Assembly (NCBI GenBank): GCA_000969725.1
Contig: JXSR01S017069.1
Origin: Ophiothrix spiculata
Lineage: Eukaryota > Echinodermata > Ophiuroidea > Amphilepidida > Ophiotrichidae
Length of the DNA stretch: 20,323 nucleotides
Direction: 5' to 3' (one strand)
Shown: positions 10,401-16,400 of the stretch, one piece after another
Layout: every line of letters begins with the position of its first letter
Position numbering within the stretch: position 1 is the stretch's first letter
Notes under the pieces: model-generated
Databases searched by the model: none
Told to the model about the DNA's origin: nothing
What the model saw: only the letters and a program-made list of their open reading frames with translations
Program-made: the position numbers and the translations under genes

Positions 10401-13400
10401 AAGCTATTTTCCATTGATTATTTCAAATAGTTAGTGCTTTTACTGCTGACTTTAAGTCAATTTATTCTTTGTGTGTGGTTGTGTGTGTGTGTGGGGGTGG
10501 AGGTTGTATGTGTGCATAAAATAGTAATTTAGCAGATTTTGGATATCTGTACGGCCACGATCTTGGTTTTGAAACATGTTAACCACCTTATTTGTAAAGG
10601 AATATTCCCATTGTGACCTGCAAATATATTTTTCATTGATTACTTTGAACATGTTTTGATGCTGATTTAAAGGTGGTTTATTCGCCTTTTATGCATAAAA
10701 ACATATTTTGGTGGCCATTTTTGATCTCTGTAAGAGTGCTATTATGAATTTGAAGCTTGTTAACTACCAAAATTGTGAAGGAGTGTTTCTATTGCTACCC
10801 TCAAAGATATTTTTCCATTGGCAATTTCAAACATTTTGGTTTTTTTTATGCTGAGTAAAGAAAATTTATGTTTGATTTTTATGCATTAAGACATATTTTT
10901 GCGTCCATTTTTAAACCCTGTACGGGTGCATTTATGAATTTGAAACATGTTAACACCCCAAATTGTGGTGGAATATTTCCATTGTGACCTTCAAAGCATT
11001 TTTTCATTAATTATTTCGAATATTCAATGTTTTTAATGCTGATTTAGGTAAATTTTTATTTGATTTTTATGCATTTTTGGGGCCATTTTGGAACTCTGTA
11101 CAGACACCATTATGGATATGAAACAAGTTAAGCACCTAAACTAGAAAAGAATGTGTCCATTGTATCTTTGAAAGCCATTTTCCAAAGATTATTTAGTGTT
11201 TTTAATGCTGATTTAAAGTAAATTTATTTGATTTTTGTACATAAAAACATGTTTTGGCAGCCATTTTGGACATCTGTATGAGTGTCATTTTGAATTTGAA
11301 GCATGTTAAGTAACTAATTTGTGGAGACGTGTTTCAATGTAACCATCAAAGGCATGTTTTATTAATTGGTTTGCGCATTATTGCTTTTAATACTGATTAA
11401 AATTCGACTTATTTGACTTTTTATGCATTTAAACATATTTTGGCGGCCATTTTGGATCTCTGTACGGACACTTTTATTGATATGAAACAAGTTAACCACC
11501 CAAATTATGGAGGAATGTTTCCAAGAAGACCCTCAAAACCATTTCACATGGATTACATCAAAAATGTGTTTTTATTGCTGATTTTAATTCAATTTATTTA
11601 ATTTTTATGCATAATAACATATTTTGGCGGCCATTTTGAATTTCATCATGGGCACCATTTTGAATTTGATACATTCTAAAGACATATCTAGGGGACAGAT
11701 GTAATGTTTTGTAACCTTTAATGATATTTTCTGTTGAACATTTATGATATTCAACATTTTTGAAGCTGTTATGATTAATTTAACTAAAAAACCCTTTTTA
11801 ACGGCCATTTTGGTGTCATTTTGGCGGCCATTTTGAATATGAGACATGCATATGCACTAATTTTGAGTTAAATATAATTCATATAGTGCCTGATGCAATT
11901 TTCACCTAACAACTTTCAACAAAAAATGTTTTACAAGTGACTCTATGCAGGTAATTGCATTGAAAAAGTACCAAAATATGGTATTTTTAGCTAAAAAGGT
12001 CAATGACCTTTAAAGGTCACCAGAGGTCAAATTATTTTTGGGTCTGGGTCTACAAATGATCCTTGGGGTATGTACTAGCTGTATGCAAAGTTTCATGCTT
12101 TTATCAAAAAGTGCACAATAGGTCCAGCATAGGGGTCTTAACAGGTGTACTATATGAGCACGGGCTGTTACGAGACTTATTTACTATCATGCATTGGGTT
12201 TCAATGGGGTAATTGGGGGAATATGGGGTATCTAGTCAACCCACCGTTGTATTTCTCTCTATATCTCCATAGGCCTATATCCAAAAACTTGAGCTACATA
12301 GAGTGTGCTGTTATCAAAGGTGTTAATCAAAGCTTACCTCAGAAAACGTTTTAAAAGCATCCACTATTGGTCTATAGCCTGTACATCGACACAAATTACC
12401 CTCCATAGCCTCCAAGATATCTTCATTGGATGGTTTCGGGTTATTTCGTAGCAAAGTATACATCGACATTACCATGCCAGGGGAGCAAAATCCACACTGG
12501 GATCCATGTGCCTTAGCTAGTCGCTCCTGGGATTAGTAGATATTTGAGATAAAACAAAAACAATATGTTGACATATGATCTTAATAAAGTGTAATTAATT
12601 TTATAGTAATCCAATAAAATTATAACATTTCACTTTGGTAGACATTTTGCAACGGAACTTCTTGAATAATACCACTGGGGAGCCTTTTGGTGAAACTCAG
12701 TCATGTCAGTCCCATTACACTGTATCAGAGGGTCTACACATTTCTTGAGTTTTTAAAAATCATAGAGTAAAATAAAATAATAATAATAAGGCAAAAACAA
12801 AAACAAATTTGTTTCCCGTGCGCCGCGCGCATTTCGTTTTGGCGTCATTATTTGCGCATTTCATTTTTTTATTTGATATTTTAGAAAACGAAATTCAAAA
12901 TAGCCAATTTGATAAAAAGAACAGGGAAAATTCCATTTTCTTTTACTAAAGAAGTGTTTTCTTTTCAACACAAACTTGAAACCGGACAGGTTTCTTACTG
13001 AAAAATAATCACCCATTCGGATTTTCAATCAAAATTTGCCTTAGAACCTCTTGGACAATAGAAAAAAAAAGGAAACAAAAGAAAATAAAAAAACGCATTT
13101 CGCATTTAGGTTTTTTGACCACCGACAGGAAACAAACTTGTTTTTTTTTTGCCTAATAATAAAACACCCTCATACCTGGACTGGATGTAATTTAGTCTTG
13201 GTACTGCCAATCCCTTCCACTGTTGTAACTGCTTTACCATAGACGGCACATAATGGATACAAACAAGCATTGACTGCAATATGACTGGAGATAATTAGAA
13301 AATATGAATTGAAAGTAAAAATGAAAATCACAAAAACAAAATAAACAAACACACGCACAAATAAAAAAAAATTAAGAATTAGTTCTCCATGTTATCTGTT

Positions 13401-16400
13401 ATTGAATTGAGTGCTATATATGAGCAATGTGAGCAGTTGTACCGGTACTTGTTGCATTCTTTTTCTGTATACAGCCATTTATTGAATTAAATTGGTATTG
13501 TTATATTATTAGAAATTCAACAACATTAGGAAGTTATGAGTGGAGTGCATTGTTGATAGAAATTAGAATCTAATTCTATACAGTGTGTTCGCTCTGAAGA
13601 TTCGGTACTGGGATAATTCCACAAATTCACAATTTTTGGATAAATTAAAAATATGTCCTTCAAGAAAAAAAAAATCCCCTTTCCAAATCGGTAAAGGCTC
13701 TGTCAGACATCACCGTAAAGAGGAAAACGTACGAATAACGTACAAAAGTTTCACATATTGAACGTGTGCTAAAGGCGGTGTCACACATCACAAAACGTAC
13801 GAATAACGTACTAATAACGTACACTGGATTTGTCATTGAAAAACATGTAATATCGATTACCAAACAAGTTCGTTATATTAGTACGTTATTCGTACGGTAC
13901 GGTGATGTGTGACACCGCCTTAAAGGCTCTGTCACACATCACCGTATAGAGCAAAACGTACGCCTAACGTACTTAATTCCATTATTGTTCTGTTTTATGC
14001 ATTGTTGTTCGTCATGTGTTCGTTACAAGTACGTGCAATACGTTATCCATACGGTATGTCCTGTCCGTTATGTATACGTTTAATTCGTTGTTCATACGGT
14101 GGTGGTCCGTTTAGCACACGTTCAATATGTGAAACTTTTGTACGTTATTCATACGTTTTGCTCTATACGGTGATGTCTGACAGAGCCTTAAGACTCTGTC
14201 ACACATCACCGTATAGAGCAAAACGTATGCCTAACGTACTTAATCCCACTATTGTTCTGTTTTATGCATTGCTGTTCGTCATGTGTTCGTTACAAGTACG
14301 TTCAATACGTTATCTATACGGTCTGTCCGTTATGTATACGTTTAATTCGTTATTCATACGGTGGTGGTTCGTTTAGCACACGTTCAATATGGGGAACTTT
14401 TGTACGTTATTCATACGTTTTGCTCTATACGGTGATGTCTGACAAAGCCTTTAAACGACGGAACACCACCGTATGAATAACGAATTAAACGTATACATAA
14501 CGGACAGACTGTATGGATAACGTATTGAACGTACTAGTAACGAACACATGACGAACAACAATGCATAAAACAAAACAATAGCGGGATAAAGTATATTAGG
14601 CGTGATGTGTGACAGAGCCTTAAAAGTCTTAAAGGAACAACTGTGATATCGGATATAGCATCTGTGAAAGGAACAATATACCTGATTTGACCCCTATACT
14701 GTTTGAAATACTCAATATAACTCAACGACACTTTTAATTGTCGTCGAGACAAAAGATTTACGTCATATACATTGTGATATCAAAATGACCTTAGTTCAAT
14801 AACCTGTTTTAGTTTTCAGTTCGTTCACATTGCGAGTGAATTGAAAAGCAGATATGAACAGTGACAGCAAAGATCTTTGGTGACAGAAATGAAAAAACGT
14901 GAACATGGATAGGCAGAGAGCTTAATTTTACAGATAAAGCTCGTTTCACCACCATTTACACCAACTTACATAACGTGAAAATCTGGGTTCGATAATTGAA
15001 CAATTTGTAGATTGTTATTTTATTGTAATTATTCAGAAGCTTTCAGAATTTTGTTGGGTGAAGCGGCGATGCTTGCTAGGTTGCCTCAATCTCTTAAATC
15101 ACGGTTGTGGCGAAAATCCTCCTCGTCCGAACCCAACGACCGACTCTCAATTAGGACACCGACAGTACTATAGGCTCATTCTCCGATAAAGTGTGCAACT
15201 TTGCCGTTTTGGTGTCGCTCATGTTCGTGTTACTTGTTTACATTAGCGTTGTTATGCCTATTACAAATAATTTGAGTGATCTACTTGATACATTAGGGTC
15301 ACATTAGTAACATGTGTGAAGCTAAACATTTTAGCATGCCTGAAAATGCAAAATCGTTACTTTTCCTCCATGTCGCCAGCCTTACTTTTTATGTTTTATG
15401 TGGCCCCGTTCCTAAAATATTCGGGCATATCAAATGCAATGCATACGATTTAACAGCCCGTAATAGGTATTGATAATGACATATAAAGTTTAATTAAATT
15501 AAGTATTTGATATGGCATAAGAGCTTTTAATAGCATGTCGCTAATATTGCAAACAGATACGTAGCAAATTCTAGTAAAATTGATAACAAAGTGTGAAAAT
15601 TAATATGTTGATGGATGATTCCGCATTAGGTTTATCAAGTAAACTTCAGTGTTGAATAACATATATGTTATATAGAATTATATATTTACAGCAATGATTT
15701 AGAAGGATATTAATATCCAAAAAAACCTATGTGACTGTCACGTCGCGACAGATACGTAACGCACATTTTGTTGCCTTCTCGCAAAACGCGGTACACTATG
15801 AGCGAAATACTGCACCACAGTTACAGTAGTATGTGTAGCTCCTAATTTAGTGGAAAGATCAAGTTTGTAAGAAAACCAATTTTCTCAATAATGAATATTA
15901 AAAATAAGATTCAAACAGATACGTAGCGACAAATACGTAATTTAAGAATAGGAAATACAATGGTTAAAAAATCAAGTATTTTTAAACATCTCCCATGCAC
16001 TTTTCTTCTTCAGAAACCATAGTCGAAATTTCAACATTTCTCTAACTAAAGTTGCACGGTTAATCGGAGAATGAGCCTATAACCTGCCTGCGATAAGTGT
16101 TCTTCTGCCAGCGTCACATGATCGCCCCGTCGAAGGATTTCACAACAACGTTAAATGAAGAGGTTATTGAATCAATCTCGGAGGCTATGTCGATGTGACC
16201 AACAAGATTCTGAAAAATATCTATTTACATTTAGTTACTTGGCAAAATTTTGCGCTGCTTAATTTCAGAACTGATTTACCTAGGCCTACTTAGATTTTTG
16301 ACTAAATTTTCATTTATCATTGTAGAAATAGCGCACTACGAAAAAAAATCGTTTGGGTCATTCCAATCTCAAATGTCACAAACGTTACCAAAATGTTACA

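Larger units (their letters stand above)
8623..12150. mobile_element. 3.5-kb foldback element with modular arms
   Basis: The ends GTACACCTG and CAGGTGTAC are both flanked by TA (8621-8622, 12151-12152), suggesting Tc1/mariner-like integration. The outer about 850 bp of each arm (about 8623-9475 and about 11230-12150) are imperfect reverse complements, with matches such as GTGCACTTTTTGATAAAAGC and AAATGGCCGCCAAAATGG. Inside, the right arm is extended by tandem units. The element fills almost all of a 3938-bp intron and has no coding capacity. It resembles foldback transposons in layout, such as the sea urchin TU type, but I cannot assign a family. The scattered arm mismatches suggest an old copy. 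Confidence 0.85.
13692..14623. mobile_element. Stack of MITEs inserted at one TAA site of a parent MITE
   Basis: An outer copy, inverted, runs from 13695 to about 13769 and resumes at 14455 to 14620, flanked by TAA at 13692-13694 and 14621-14623. Its two parts join at GTGC-TAA-ACG, as seen in the intact copy at 13924-14188, where the same place reads TTTAGCACAC. Between the parts sit three further elements, each bounded by TAA. All share TIRs like AGGCTCTGTCACACATCACC. The TAA target and length fit PIF/Harbinger-type MITEs. The whole stack is rich in TACGT motifs and has no coding capacity. Confidence 0.85.

Noticed and set aside
10470-10500. TG-rich microsatellite
   Set aside because: It is short, common in animal introns, and only decorates one unit of the tandem array.
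14002-14376. Open frames with repeated protein segments
   Set aside because: They are translations of tandem MITE copies rich in TACGT motifs. The repeated protein sequence only reflects repeated DNA.
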